Shown here in pieces: positions 28,159 to 37,875 of a stretch of DNA of 64,000 nt. A program made the position numbers and the translations under genes. Location of the stretch: contig NZ_CP060497.1 of NCBI RefSeq assembly GCF_014334135.1, positions 806,001-870,000 of the forward strand, written 5' to 3'. Position 1 is the stretch's first letter; each line of letters begins with the position of its first letter. The notes beneath the pieces were generated by a model. It saw only the letters and a program-made list of their open reading frames with translations, was not told where the DNA came from and did not search any database. Origin of the DNA: Olivibacter sp. SDN3 (lineage in GTDB: Bacteria; Bacteroidota; Bacteroidia; Sphingobacteriales; Sphingobacteriaceae).

Positions 28159-29245
28159 ATGACCAAGGAAAATATTCAGGATTTAAGGGATCGAGCAGCT
28201 TCCCTGAGGAGGCATCTTTGACATCGATGCCAAACAAACATTAATCAATCAGGAACAGGAGATAACACTTGCTCCAAATTTCTGGGACAATCCGAAAGAA
28301 GCCGAGAAGGTTCTGCATTCGATAAAGAGTAAGAAAGTTTGGACAGACAGTTTTGAAGAGCTTAGTGAAGCTATTGAAGACGCGTCGGTTATGTTTGATT
28401 TCTATCAGAGTGGTGAAGCTGACGAAGAGGAAGCCGAAGAACTCTATCAGGAGGCATTAACACGAATGGAGGAGCTGGAGTTCAAGAATATGTTAAGTGC
28501 AGAGGAAGACCAACTCACAGCTATCTTACAGATTACTGCCGGAGCAGGGGGAACAGAAAGCTGTGATTGGGCAGCCATGCTCATGCGGATGTACATTATG
28601 TGGGGAGAAAAGAATGGTTATAAGGTTACGGAGCAAGATTTTCTTGAGGGAGACGTAGCCGGCGTGAAATCTGTAACGCTACAATTTGACGGAAGCTTTG
28701 CTTACGGTTATCTCAAAGGCGAAAACGGTGTGCACCGCTTAGTGCGAATATCTCCTTTTGACTCGAATGCAAAAAGGCATACCTCCTTTGCTTCTGTATA
28801 CGTATATCCGTTAGTTGACGACACGATAGAAATTGACGTTAAAGATGCCGATATCGAATGGGACACTTTTCGTTCGGGTGGCGCAGGCGGGCAGAATGTA
28901 AATAAAGTAGAAACTGCGGTACGCCTGCATCATAAACCTTCGGGTATCGTGATCAAAAATCAGGAGTCGCGCTCGCAATTGCAAAATAAAGACAATGCCA
29001 TGCGTCTTTTAAAGTCCCAACTTTATGAGATTGAAATGCGCAAACGTATGGAAACAACTGCAGCCATCGAAGGAAACAAGAAAAAGATTGAATGGGGGTC
29101 GCAGATCAGAAATTACGTACTGCATCCTTATAAATTGGTAAAAGATCTGCGAACAAATCATGAGACATCCAATACACAAGCGGTGCTGGATGGTGAAATC
29201 GATGCGTTTCTAAAATCTTACTTAATGGAGTTCGGAGGTAATTAA
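28159..29245 (+). CDS. prfB: Peptide chain release factor 2, with programmed +1 frameshift
   Basis: The gene for RF2, which terminates translation at UGA and UAA. The reading frame opens at ATG 28159 and runs 20 codons to an in-frame TGA at 28219-28221. A +1 shift at CTT-TGA-C then continues from 28220 to the stop at 29245, giving about 361 residues. The hydrolysis motif [10 protein letters not shown] and the codon-recognition region are intact. Because of the shift, simple frame scanning shows only the 3' part from 28391. Its stop overlaps the stop of the convergent dcd gene within TTAA at 29242-29245. Confidence 0.95.
28207..28222 (+). promoter_or_regulatory. Programmed +1 frameshift site of prfB
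   Basis: AGGAGG at 28207-28212, a perfect Shine-Dalgarno-like hexamer, lies 3 nt before the slippery CTT-TGA-C (28216-28222). This is the classic autoregulatory arrangement: low RF2 lets ribosomes pause at UGA and slip +1. It is notable here because Bacteroidota rarely use Shine-Dalgarno pairing for initiation. Confidence 0.93.
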
Positions 29246-29778
29246 AATTCGTTTTTCCACATCATAGACTCTACCGGCCGCGTTGTTTTGCGATTGTATT
29301 TGGCGTTGCCCTTGGTATTGTACATGGTGTGGATTTCACCTTCAACGGAAAAATAAATCAGCTGTCCGATAGGCATTCCTGCATAAATCCGAACAGGTTG
29401 TGCCACAGAGATCTCTAAAGTCCAGGTATTGCAAAATCCCACGTCTCCTTTGCCAGCGGTTGCATGTATATCTATTCCTAGACGACCAGTACTGCTTTTC
29501 CCCTCCAAAAAAGGCACATGTTCGTGTGTTTCTGTATATTCCAAGGTTACCCCCAGATAGAGTGTATTGGGTTCCAATACATATCCGGCTTTCGGAATTT
29601 CAAAATGCTCGATTTCATTATGCGTTTTTGCATCGAGTACGCGATCCTTATACGTAGCCAAATATTTACCCAAATGAACGTCATAGGAGTTCGTCCCCAG
29701 GCATTCTTTCCTGAACGGCTCTATGATGATCGTTCCTTTATCTATTTCTTCGAGAATTCTTTTATCTGATAATATCAT
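29242..29778 (-). CDS. dcd: dCTP deaminase
   Basis: A 178-residue dCTP deaminase of the dUTPase-like trimeric fold, making dUTP for dTMP synthesis. The family start MILSDKRIL and the [13 protein letters not shown] block are present, and the catalytic region [18 protein letters not shown] lies near residues 98-115. Whether it is mono- or bifunctional (also a diphosphatase) cannot be told by eye. The gene is convergent with prfB, and the two stop codons share the palindrome TTAA. Confidence 0.92.
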   Translation of the reverse strand: MILSDKRILEEIDKGTIIIEPFRKECLGTNSYDVHLGKYLATYKDRVLDAKTHNEIEHFEIPKAGYVLEPNTLYLGVTLEYTETHEHVPFLEGKSSTGRLGIDIHATAGKGDVGFCNTWTLEISVAQPVRIYAGMPIGQLIYFSVEGEIHTMYNTKGNAKYNRKTTRPVESMMWKNEF

Positions 29779-29885
29779 ACTTTATTGTAAGCCGGTAAAG
29801 AAAGCGGTAGCTTTCGGGCAAGGCACAAACTTAAGAAAGAACGCGCAAGATGCAAAACTTCTCTTAACCTTACATGCTGATCCGA

Positions 29886-29893
29886 TATTTTTG
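29886..29893 (+). promoter_or_regulatory. TATTTTTG box of the phosphopantetheinyl transferase gene
   Basis: A full TAnnTTTG match 13 nt before the ATG at 29907. It overlaps the extended upstream reading frame, so it supports the internal start at 29907. Confidence 0.4.
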
Positions 29894-29906
29894 TTTATTT
29901 TTAGCC

Positions 29907-30548
29907 ATGCCGTTAGTATATCTAAAAGAAATTGACGAGAACACACGTTTCGCTATTTGGAAAATTGAAGAATCCGCTGAAGATTTGTTGAGCAAACTAC
30001 AACTGAGCAGAAGTGAGAAGGCATTTTTAAAGCGACTGAATAAAGGAAAACGAACATTAAATTGGTTAGGTACACGTGTACTATTACGTAAGATGCTCGA
30101 TACACCGGGTTATGTCGATTGTCCTTCTGATGAAAACGGCAAACCATATCTCGTTAATTTCCCTCATAAGATATCCCTCAGCCACTCCTTTGATTATGCG
30201 GCAGTTATGTTAAGCACCAAACATGAAGTTGGCATCGATATGGAGTTAGTGAAGCCAAAAATAGAATTGATTGCCAAAAAATTCATGAAACCCCAGGAGC
30301 TCGCAGACTTAGCCACAGACAAACGTATAGAACAACTTTATGCCTGTTGGTGCGCAAAAGAAGCTGTCTACAAGTTACAAGGTAAAAAAGGCGTTTCATT
30401 CAAAGACAACATTTTTATCGAACCTTTCCAGTACAGCGAAGCAGGGGGCTTCTTAAAAGCGCGACTTAACGGACCTTATCAGGAATCGGCTTATACCATC
30501 TATTATGAGCGTTTTGAAGCGTATATGTTAGGTTATGTGATGGGGTAA
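29907..30548 (+). CDS. 4'-phosphopantetheinyl transferase (Sfp/Gsp type)
   Basis: A 213-residue Sfp-type transferase that moves the phosphopantetheine arm of CoA to acyl or peptidyl carrier proteins. The two signature blocks are present: VGIDME and later CWCAKEAVYKL. The start at 29907 is preferred over an in-frame Met 33 nt upstream, because the extra residues are hydrophobic and unlike the family and a promoter box lies inside that stretch. No carrier protein or synthase gene is nearby, so it probably serves fatty acid synthesis. Confidence 0.88.
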   Translation: MPLVYLKEIDENTRFAIWKIEESAEDLLSKLQLSRSEKAFLKRLNKGKRTLNWLGTRVLLRKMLDTPGYVDCPSDENGKPYLVNFPHKISLSHSFDYAAVMLSTKHEVGIDMELVKPKIELIAKKFMKPQELADLATDKRIEQLYACWCAKEAVYKLQGKKGVSFKDNIFIEPFQYSEAGGFLKARLNGPYQESAYTIYYERFEAYMLGYVMG

Positions 30549-30823
30549 TTGTTTTCCATTTATGCAAGCTACTCCTTGTTATACCATGCTTTTTTCTGTC
30601 TAAGGTGATTTGAAGAGAATTTACCTAGCATTTCTCAATAGAAGCAATCGATCTTTAGTCAAAAAATAGTTCGTCGTAATCGCTGTTCTCAGATCTATTT
30701 GTTTTATGAACAGAAAAACTCTTCACATTATACTAACAAAAAAACTGAAGGATCTTTTCTCAGAATTTTAAGAAAAATATTGAGTTAAAACATGTAATCA
30801 CACGGTGAATGCATTCTATTCAT

Positions 30824-31927
30824 CTATCTGTTCACGGAATAGCCGCTTCCTGCGTGCTTGTATTTGTCGTCTAAAAACTTAATATATTTAATGGTGGTAT
30901 CCGACAAAATAAAAGCCGATTCTTTATCCAGTTTTGCTGCTTTATTGTACAGGTAGACATAAAAAAAAGGACTACTAATATGATTAATCAATTCTTCTTT
31001 ATAGCCATTTCTCTCGATAACATTCATCATATAATATCCTGGAATATGTCCACTTGTATTCCATGTGTTTAATAATTCTTTTAATGTTAAAGATCTTTCA
31101 TCCCGCTCGTGAGTTAGTAAGGAATCAATATTCGATAATACTTTTGGTCCCTCTTCCAAAAAGTTCTCTGGATATCCACGTTGAAACTCTAGCAGTGCAT
31201 AGGCGTCCTCTCCCTGATAACCCTTGTCGACCAAGTCAGCACTGCCCTCATTTAAAATTCTTTGCAAAACTTCGATGATTACTTCGTCTTCCTTATCGGG
31301 CGTGAAATGATACCTGGGCCTTAAGGCATGATGTAACTCATGCCCAATTAAAATCCCCGTTTTATTTTTATCGTTAAAATAGGCACACATTAAGGTACAC
31401 ACCATCCAACCGCTTTCGATATGGGCATCTGTATGTAAAGGAATGATTGAAAGCTTATAGTTGTCGACTCTCTTATGCGCCTTCTTGGGCAGCATTTTAT
31501 AAGCGTGTTCATAGCAAGTATCTAAGTAGCCATTAGGGTTCTGTCTAATCTTCGTCAAATACGCTTTCATATCCTGTTCATGTATCTTATATTCATTGAC
31601 AATATAAGTCCACCAGTATTTATTCGGATCTTTCAATCTACTTTTCAAGATAGATTCATTTTGCGGCATGTAAACGACTTCCATAGTTTTTCTATATGTA
31701 TCCAAAAAAGCGGTATCTATTCCCTGATCTTTCATGTATACCTCGATCGCCTCATCGTCCAGAAATTTGTTCCAGTCTTCTTTCGATATAGGATCACCTT
31801 TTCTTAACCCATCGGTCAACTTGAAGTACTTCCAGCACAAGTGATCATCAATCGCTTGCGCATTTAACTCATTTGTTAAGCAAACAGTTATTACAGATAA
31901 TACTAAGATTCTTAATGTCATTACCAT
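30824..31927 (-). CDS. Secreted putative zinc peptidase (HExxH), DUF5700-like
   Basis: A 367-residue exported protein of unknown function. The first 23 residues are a Sec signal peptide ending near LNAQA; a second Met two codons in (31921) is an equal candidate start. The middle holds GHELHHALR, an HExxH zinc-protease motif around residue 197, followed by a downstream glutamate-rich stretch (NEGSADLVDKGY) that could supply the third ligand. The pattern resembles the DUF5700 putative zinc-dependent peptidases, an assignment I hold loosely. It is isolated, with 275 and 346 bp of non-coding sequence either side, and no partner gene suggests a substrate. Confidence 0.7.
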   Translation of the reverse strand: MVMTLRILVLSVITVCLTNELNAQAIDDHLCWKYFKLTDGLRKGDPISKEDWNKFLDDEAIEVYMKDQGIDTAFLDTYRKTMEVVYMPQNESILKSRLKDPNKYWWTYIVNEYKIHEQDMKAYLTKIRQNPNGYLDTCYEHAYKMLPKKAHKRVDNYKLSIIPLHTDAHIESGWMVCTLMCAYFNDKNKTGILIGHELHHALRPRYHFTPDKEDEVIIEVLQRILNEGSADLVDKGYQGEDAYALLEFQRGYPENFLEEGPKVLSNIDSLLTHERDERSLTLKELLNTWNTSGHIPGYYMMNVIERNGYKEELINHISSPFFYVYLYNKAAKLDKESAFILSDTTIKYIKFLDDKYKHAGSGYSVNR

Positions 31928-32240
31928 ATAGATAAAGCTAATTTAACTGTTAATTACAAATTAAATAAATCTAACGAATAATCTAAATTTTCTCCCCCAA
32001 GGCGCAACCATAAAAACTCATCTTATCGAACTGTCTTTTCTGCCATACCATCTAAAACAGCAATAGTTGTGAAAGTAATATTAAATGAATAAAAGAAGCA
32101 TTTTTTCTATTCTCTTTAAAAATCATTAACAGGTCATTAAACTTTAATTTATCTGCTAAAAAATCTCACCAACCGTAGCCCAAAGACTGAGCTATAAAGG
32201 AATATGAGTTAAGCTAAACGTGAAAATCATAAACAAAGCG

Positions 32241-32248
32241 TATCTTTG
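32241..32248 (+). promoter_or_regulatory. TATCTTTG box of lipB
   Basis: A perfect TAnnTTTG match 25 nt before the lipB ATG at 32274. It is the only feature I can support in the 346-bp gap 31928-32273, whose remainder is AT-rich and has no ORF or terminator I recognise. Confidence 0.5.
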
Positions 32249-32273
32249 TACCAGATTTTAGAAGGGGTTTTCC

Positions 32274-33008
32274 ATGAACAAAAAAGTATTCTTTGAGGAT
32301 TGGGGTAAGGTGGATTATCAGGAGGCGTGGGATAGACAGGAACAGATCTTTACCAAAGTGGTACAGCAAAAAACAGATAACCGTATTAAGGGTACTGACC
32401 AACCCACCGATAACTACCTGATTTTTGTCGAACATCCGCACGTGTATACATTAGGTAAAAGCGGAAAACCTGAAAACCTGTTATTAGACGATACCGGTTT
32501 ACTGGAGAAGCAAGCAACCTATTACAAAATCAATCGGGGCGGCGACATCACCTATCATGGACCCGGGCAATTAGTAGGCTACCCTATTCTGGATCTCGAT
32601 AACTTTTTCACCGATATCCACTTGTATATGCGCACTATCGAGGAGGCCGTAATCCTGACGTTAGCAGACTATGGTATCCGGGCGGGACGTTATCCCGGCT
32701 ATACTGGCGTTTGGCTGGATTCCGATAATGAGAAGGCTAGAAAAATCTGTGCCATTGGCGTGCGTGCCAGCAGGTGGGTAACGATGCATGGTTTTGCTTT
32801 TAACATCAACACTGACCTATCTTATTTTAGCAATATCGTACCTTGCGGCATTGAAGACAAAGATGTTACCTCCCTGCAACGCGAACTCGGCCATGAGGTA
32901 AATATAAACGATGTAAAGGAGAAACTCCAGAGACACTTTGCCGACTTGTTCGGCATGAAATTGCTACACGGTTCCGCAATATACGCTGTCGGAAACCTCT
33001 CCAAATAA
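32274..33008 (+). CDS. lipB: Lipoyl(octanoyl) transferase
   Basis: A 244-residue LipB that transfers octanoate from acyl carrier protein to lipoyl domains, the first step of lipoate assembly. The RGGDITYHGPGQLVGYPI signature lies at residues 88-105. The catalytic lysine is K157 (RKICAIGV) and the acyl-accepting cysteine is C191 (VPCGI). The length is slightly above the E. coli enzyme. The last 45 nt overlap the 3' end of a DUF6266 gene on the other strand, an unusual convergent overlap for a housekeeping gene. The start is MNKKVFF, downstream of a promoter box. Confidence 0.94.
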   Translation: MNKKVFFEDWGKVDYQEAWDRQEQIFTKVVQQKTDNRIKGTDQPTDNYLIFVEHPHVYTLGKSGKPENLLLDDTGLLEKQATYYKINRGGDITYHGPGQLVGYPILDLDNFFTDIHLYMRTIEEAVILTLADYGIRAGRYPGYTGVWLDSDNEKARKICAIGVRASRWVTMHGFAFNINTDLSYFSNIVPCGIEDKDVTSLQRELGHEVNINDVKEKLQRHFADLFGMKLLHGSAIYAVGNLSK

Positions 33009-33599
33009 AGGATCTCTGAACATTACATATACATGGATTGGACACTTCGCCTGGTGCAGCGTTTCGATTTCCCAAACGTCCATTTGCGTAGACCTTTTTG
33101 CTCCGATGTCACGATAGTTTCGAAAATAACCCATATCCTCTTCATAGAGCAACACCATCAACCGATCGTTTGAATCCTGCCGATCCAAATGCTCCCATTG
33201 AAAAATCAACTTATTGTTTTCTCTTACAACAGTACAATTATGAGGAGGTTGACGCGGTCCTTTACTTACCAATACCCTAGCGGGATCAATGTAAGGATGT
33301 CCTCCCTTATCCACCAAGACCGCATGCTTCCGTGCATGTGACTGGGCCATTTGAAAGGCGCCTACCTTACTGCCCGCTGGCGCCGCTTTTGAAAACCCCA
33401 ACTTCACCCAAGGTTTTATTGGCGCTAAAAATTTAGAAACTACTTTCATCTTGGCCTGATTGAGTAATTCGAGCGGCGTGTAAGGTTTTCTCCGCTCTCC
33501 TACTGTACGCATCACATGCTGTCCGCCTAATTGATAACCGATAACTGACCCAACTTTGCCACTGAAACTGCCATTGATCCCATTTTTTGCAATTGCCAT
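32964..33599 (-). CDS. DUF6266 family protein
   Basis: A 211-residue protein of the DUF6266 family, found mainly in Sphingobacteriaceae and without assigned function. The N-terminus GINGSFSGKVGSVIGYQ followed by a basic stretch ending in PIKPWVKLGF is the family hallmark. The rest is predicted beta-rich, with no signal peptide or membrane helix. Its 3' 45 nt overlap lipB on the opposite strand. An array of 11-bp repeats lies 96-158 bp upstream of its start and may control it. I cannot name a function. Paralogues are common in this family, so recent acquisition is possible. Confidence 0.8.
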   Translation of the reverse strand: MAIAKNGINGSFSGKVGSVIGYQLGGQHVMRTVGERRKPYTPLELLNQAKMKVVSKFLAPIKPWVKLGFSKAAPAGSKVGAFQMAQSHARKHAVLVDKGGHPYIDPARVLVSKGPRQPPHNCTVVRENNKLIFQWEHLDRQDSNDRLMVLLYEEDMGYFRNYRDIGAKRSTQMDVWEIETLHQAKCPIHVYVMFRDPLFGEVSDSVYCGTV

Positions 33600-33694
33600 T
33601 TGTACCTATTTGATGATATCCAAGTTAAATAAAAACTCATTTAAATCTATCTATTTAAATAGTAAAAAACAAGCTTTCACAGAGATTTACTAAA

Positions 33695-33757
33695 GGGTTA
33701 ACAAGGGTTTACCTTTGTTAACCCCTTGTTAACCCTCTTTCAACCCTTTGTTTAACC
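33695..33757. repeat. Array of 11-bp tandem repeats (TTGTTAACCC type)
   Basis: Four units with an exact 11-bp period start at 33712, 33723, 33734 and 33745: CCTTTGTTAAC, CCCTTGTTAAC, CCTCTTTCAAC and CCTTTGTTTAA. Two half units in opposite orientation (GGGTTAAC at 33695 and GGGTTTA at 33705) precede them, forming a near-palindrome GGGTTAACAAGGG/CCTTTGTTAACCC. The array lies upstream of the DUF6266 gene and downstream of the barrel gene end. One helical turn per unit would suit a protein-binding operator. It is too short for CRISPR. Confidence 0.6.
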
Positions 33758-33835
33758 TAGATGAATGGTGAATTTAAGCTAAATTAAAAATAAGCCAGAG
33801 CGCTATCAAACCCATATCTCAAAGACGTGAAACAA

Positions 33836-36229
33836 CTACAACCTTTCCCGTTCTTCCGTATTACTTTTGTCTAAACTCCGCAGCTTAAAAGCCTTACCAA
33901 TATTAATATTATACATTAGCGATAGGGTAAACACGCGCGTTTGATCACGTTGCCAGAGATCAAGCACCGAGTCATTATAAAAGCTTCTGGCGCTGAAGTT
34001 ATTGGTATAAAAAATATCACTTAAAGCCGCTCTCGCCGAAAGTCGCTCGCCAAAGAATTTTTTCTGTATGCCAACATCTACACTGGCAATGCTGGTAGTG
34101 CTGATATTACCGATCAATACTCCCGGTGTGTAAAAAGCATTTAGGCTGACCTTCCAATCCTGTGGCAAATTGATTTCCTGCTCGGATTGCAGAACTAATG
34201 AGTTCAAAGACACATCAAATTCAGGAGCCCGAGACCGACTATGCGTTAAGATCAGGTTATTGGTGGTTGTCCACCAGCTCGTGAGATTTACGGGGGCGCT
34301 GAAAGTGGCGGTATACACATCTTCCCGACCGGTATTTTTTCGCAAAAGCGTCATCTGTTCGCTTTCCAGGTCGGTTTCAATCACCTGGTTGATGACATCT
34401 CTGCTGCGCGCATAACTGAAGGCAGCATAGTATTTTTGCTTAAACAGATACCCCAGCTCAACGGAATTGGAAAATTGCGGTGTAAGGAATGGATTACCGG
34501 CTTGCACCGAATAGTTATCCAAATAATAGCGATAGGGATTAAGGTCTTGATAGGAAGGTCGCTTAATGCGCCTATTGGCTGACAAGGTTAGACTGTGATT
34601 ACCCGCTTCGTCCAACGGACGCTGTAGGAAAGCTGAAGGAAATAAGCTAAAGTAATTCCATTTAGTCAGGGTATCCTGCCCGTCGCCTATAAGTTCGCCC
34701 CGTATATTACTGTGCTCACCCCGTAAGCCGACACTAAATTGTGTCTGCAACAGGTTACCGCTAAGCGTGATGAACCCGGCACTGATACGTTCCCGATAGA
34801 GATAATCGAACGCATTTGCGCCTTCACGTACGGTTTCTCCTAAAAAAATATCATAGCTATTTGCGTTATCAATGTCTGTTGACGATAGCTTGCCCCCAAT
34901 AGCCAAATCTAGCCCAGAACGGAAGGTTTTATTATATTTCAAATCTGCGGTTAAGATTTTGGACGTACTGGGATAAAAAAACGTGAAGATAGTGTCTGCT
35001 ATAGGCAATCCTGCCGCGTTATAAGTGATACTATTGGTTCCACTGTAAGCATTTTTATCGCTGTAGGTATAGTCGGCAATAAAGCGCAGCCTTGAGCCAA
35101 GGGTATCCGTATTCCAGGAATAGTTCAAACCCACATTCGTGAAATTATTACGCGCATGGGTGGGAAAATCACCCACCGCTTGGGTGTTATTGGCGGCATC
35201 TGGATAAACAATATCCGTCACCGAGCGTATGGAATCGGTAAACCAGCCATAATTCCCGGTATAATCGAGCGCAATAAATTGCTGATCGTTGATATCATAA
35301 GTGGTTGAAAAGCGTATCCGATTGTTCCTCCGGCGATGAACGGCATCATTCGTTGCCTGATACTGCCCTTGATTGGGGAATGCCCGCTCCTGCCCCACTT
35401 CCTGAAAACCTTTGTCATGCGCATAGCCATAATCGAGCGACATGCCCAATTTATCTTTTTTATAGCTTAAGCCGGCATTTGGCCGATAAGAGGGGTATTT
35501 TCCGAGTCCTAAAGTATAATCATGGCCAAAACGGGCGTTCATTCCAGCCTGCGTCTGCTTCTTCAAAATGATATTGATCATTCCGCCAGAACCTTCTGCG
35601 TCATACTCCGCAGGTGGGCGAGCGATAATTTCGATGGACTGAATGTCTTCTGCCCGCAGATTTTGCAGGTAATTTTTCAGGTCATCACCGCTAAGGTTCA
35701 ATATGCGCCCGTTAACCATCACCCGCGTACCCCACATGCCATTGATGGAAATATTTCCATTATTTACAAAAACTCCCGGTGCGGTATTAAAAAGTTCCAG
35801 GGAAGATCTTCCCGCATACGCGGCATTATCTTCGACGTTCATCACCAGTCGGTCGACCTTCCGGGTAAGCCGATCTTTTTTAGCCGTAACGGTTACTTCA
35901 TTTAAAACATTCGGATCCTCCTCCAGCATGATTGTTTCAAGATTAAGGTTATCGTGAATTTTAAGTGATTGCTCCAGCGTCTTCATACCTAACATGCTTA
36001 CCTGTAACATATAATCACCAGTAGGTATATTCGTCACTTCAAAATTCCCATCTTCATCACTATATACGCCGTAAAACTGCTGACTCTGCGCAGCAGGCTT
36101 TATATTAACCGAAGCGTAAGCGAGTGGTGACTTACTACTGTCGGTAAGACGACCTTTAACGGAGAACGTTTGACCAAGAACAAGGGTAGAAAAAAATAGA
36201 GCAAGAAGGTTCAGTAAAAGTGTTTTCAC
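33836..36229 (-). CDS. Outer-membrane beta-barrel protein with carboxypeptidase-like regulatory domain
   Basis: A 797-residue TonB-receptor-like protein. A signal peptide ends near LVLGQ (residue 19). A carboxypeptidase-regulatory-like beta sandwich spans about 22-105 (GRLTDSSKSPLAYASVNI). A plug-like segment follows (TVTAKKDRL, then NTAPGVFVNNGNISINGMWGTRVMVNG split by loops), and a barrel of the outer membrane beta-barrel family fills the remainder. It has no SusD partner, so it is more likely of the Bacteroidota 'outer membrane beta-barrel family' than a SusC glycan importer. The ligand is unknown. Confidence 0.87.
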   Translation of the reverse strand: MKTLLLNLLALFFSTLVLGQTFSVKGRLTDSSKSPLAYASVNIKPAAQSQQFYGVYSDEDGNFEVTNIPTGDYMLQVSMLGMKTLEQSLKIHDNLNLETIMLEEDPNVLNEVTVTAKKDRLTRKVDRLVMNVEDNAAYAGRSSLELFNTAPGVFVNNGNISINGMWGTRVMVNGRILNLSGDDLKNYLQNLRAEDIQSIEIIARPPAEYDAEGSGGMINIILKKQTQAGMNARFGHDYTLGLGKYPSYRPNAGLSYKKDKLGMSLDYGYAHDKGFQEVGQERAFPNQGQYQATNDAVHRRRNNRIRFSTTYDINDQQFIALDYTGNYGWFTDSIRSVTDIVYPDAANNTQAVGDFPTHARNNFTNVGLNYSWNTDTLGSRLRFIADYTYSDKNAYSGTNSITYNAAGLPIADTIFTFFYPSTSKILTADLKYNKTFRSGLDLAIGGKLSSTDIDNANSYDIFLGETVREGANAFDYLYRERISAGFITLSGNLLQTQFSVGLRGEHSNIRGELIGDGQDTLTKWNYFSLFPSAFLQRPLDEAGNHSLTLSANRRIKRPSYQDLNPYRYYLDNYSVQAGNPFLTPQFSNSVELGYLFKQKYYAAFSYARSRDVINQVIETDLESEQMTLLRKNTGREDVYTATFSAPVNLTSWWTTTNNLILTHSRSRAPEFDVSLNSLVLQSEQEINLPQDWKVSLNAFYTPGVLIGNISTTSIASVDVGIQKKFFGERLSARAALSDIFYTNNFSARSFYNDSVLDLWQRDQTRVFTLSLMYNINIGKAFKLRSLDKSNTEERERL

Positions 36230-36447
36230 GTAATTATTGATAAAAATATTAGTTAGTAAAAATGAAAAATGGACGTTAATGAAAACCCTGTACGAGATCG
36301 AAGTTCAGTCCAATTGCTAGGTAGAACGCAAGCTGCACGCTTTCCGCTACACAAGCACACGAACATACGGAAGCATTTCCCTTAAGGCAACTATTTTAGA
36401 CAAAACCCCTTTATTGGTCGACAAATCTTTATTCGTTTAGCTAAACC

Positions 36448-37875
36448 TTAGCATTCCGGCAAACTCAGCGGTATATTGGTAGCCAAACCGCCATCGGAAG
36501 TTTCCTTATACTTGGCGTTCATATCAAGTGCAGTTTCCCACATGGTGTTTACCACGGCGTCTAAACTTACTTTAGCTTTATCTGGATTGGATTGTAGTGC
36601 CAGCTGCGAAGCGGTTATCGCTTTAATGGCACCCATTGTATTCCGTTCAATGCAAGGGATCTGTACCAATCCGCCAATCGGATCACAGGTCAAGCCCAAG
36701 TGATGCTCCATGGCAATTTCAGCAGCCATCAGCACCTGACGTTGTGAGCCGCCCAGGCATTCGGTCAAGGCCGCTGCCGCCATTGCAGACGACACACCGA
36801 TCTCTGCCTGACAGCCACCCATTGCAGCAGAAATGGTTGAACCTTTTTTAAAGATACTGCCGATCTCCGACGCTGTAGCTATAAACTGCAAAATCTTCTC
36901 CTCTTTAAAGTCATTACCAAAAGTGATGTAATACTGCAAGACAGCAGGTATCACACCGGCAGCACCGTTGGTCGGTGCTGTAACCACTCTTCCGAAGGAG
37001 GCGTTTTCCTCATTCACTGCCAGAGCGAAACAGCTTACCCAATCTAATATATACTGAAAAGAAGCACCTCCATCACGGATAGCTTTGGTCCAGCTATCAT
37101 AGTCGCGATAGGCTCTTCCTGCCAACAGTTTTTTATTTAATTTTGCCGCACGCCGCTCCACATTCAACCCTCCCGGCAATACACCGGTAGTATGGCAGCC
37201 TCTATAAATACAATCACGTATGGTATGGAATAAATTTAAAACACCCTGATTGGTCTCTTCTTCACTACGCCAGGCATGTTCGTTCTCCATCACCACCTCC
37301 GACACCTTTAAACCGGTGCGCATGCACCATACCAGTAAGTCTTTCGCATTTTGAATGGGGAAGGGTAAGTCTACCTCTTTTGTTCCATCGCGGCTTTCAT
37401 TCTCCTGTACCACAAAACCACCACCTATGGAGTAATACGTTTCAGAGTGCGCTTTACCATTGCTTAAAAAAGCTTGAAAAGTAACCGCATTGGGATGAAA
37501 AGGTAGGCTCTCATGAAATAAAAACAGCAGATCATCTTCATAAGTGAAGTCGATCTGGTGTACACCTCCCAACGTCAGGTGATGCTGCCGCTTGATATCC
37601 GCCACCTTCGGTTCGATCTGACTGACGTCGAATGTAACAGGGTCGTCTCCGCTAAGTCCTAAAAGAACAGCGATATCGGTACCATGTCCCTTACCCGTTT
37701 TGGCAAGCGAGCCATACAAAAGAATCTTGATGGCTTCCGTTTGTTCTAAAATCCCCTCCTGTTGGAGGATCTTCACAAATTTCTGCCCTGCCCGCCAAGG
37801 CCCCAGCGTATGCGAGCTCGAAGGCCCTACACCGATCTTGAATATATCGAAAATTGAAATCTGCTCTTTATTCAT
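36448..37875 (-). CDS. L-serine ammonia-lyase, iron-sulfur dependent
   Basis: A 475-residue single-chain L-serine dehydratase that converts serine to pyruvate and ammonia. The N-terminal beta domain starts [18 protein letters not shown]. The catalytic alpha domain holds [15 protein letters not shown] and the [4Fe-4S] cysteines in GGCQAEIG and [19 protein letters not shown]. The start at 37875 (MNKEQ) is preferred over an in-frame Met 9 nt upstream, since family members begin there. Glycine from the amine cluster could feed into serine and then this enzyme, but it is distant and that link is speculation. Confidence 0.93.
   Translation of the reverse strand: MNKEQISIFDIFKIGVGPSSSHTLGPWRAGQKFVKILQQEGILEQTEAIKILLYGSLAKTGKGHGTDIAVLLGLSGDDPVTFDVSQIEPKVADIKRQHHLTLGGVHQIDFTYEDDLLFLFHESLPFHPNAVTFQAFLSNGKAHSETYYSIGGGFVVQENESRDGTKEVDLPFPIQNAKDLLVWCMRTGLKVSEVVMENEHAWRSEEETNQGVLNLFHTIRDCIYRGCHTTGVLPGGLNVERRAAKLNKKLLAGRAYRDYDSWTKAIRDGGASFQYILDWVSCFALAVNEENASFGRVVTAPTNGAAGVIPAVLQYYITFGNDFKEEKILQFIATASEIGSIFKKGSTISAAMGGCQAEIGVSSAMAAAALTECLGGSQRQVLMAAEIAMEHHLGLTCDPIGGLVQIPCIERNTMGAIKAITASQLALQSNPDKAKVSLDAVVNTMWETALDMNAKYKETSDGGLATNIPLSLPEC

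Noticed and set aside
33695-33757. CRISPR array
   Set aside because: The units are 11 bp with no spacers and no cas genes are nearby.
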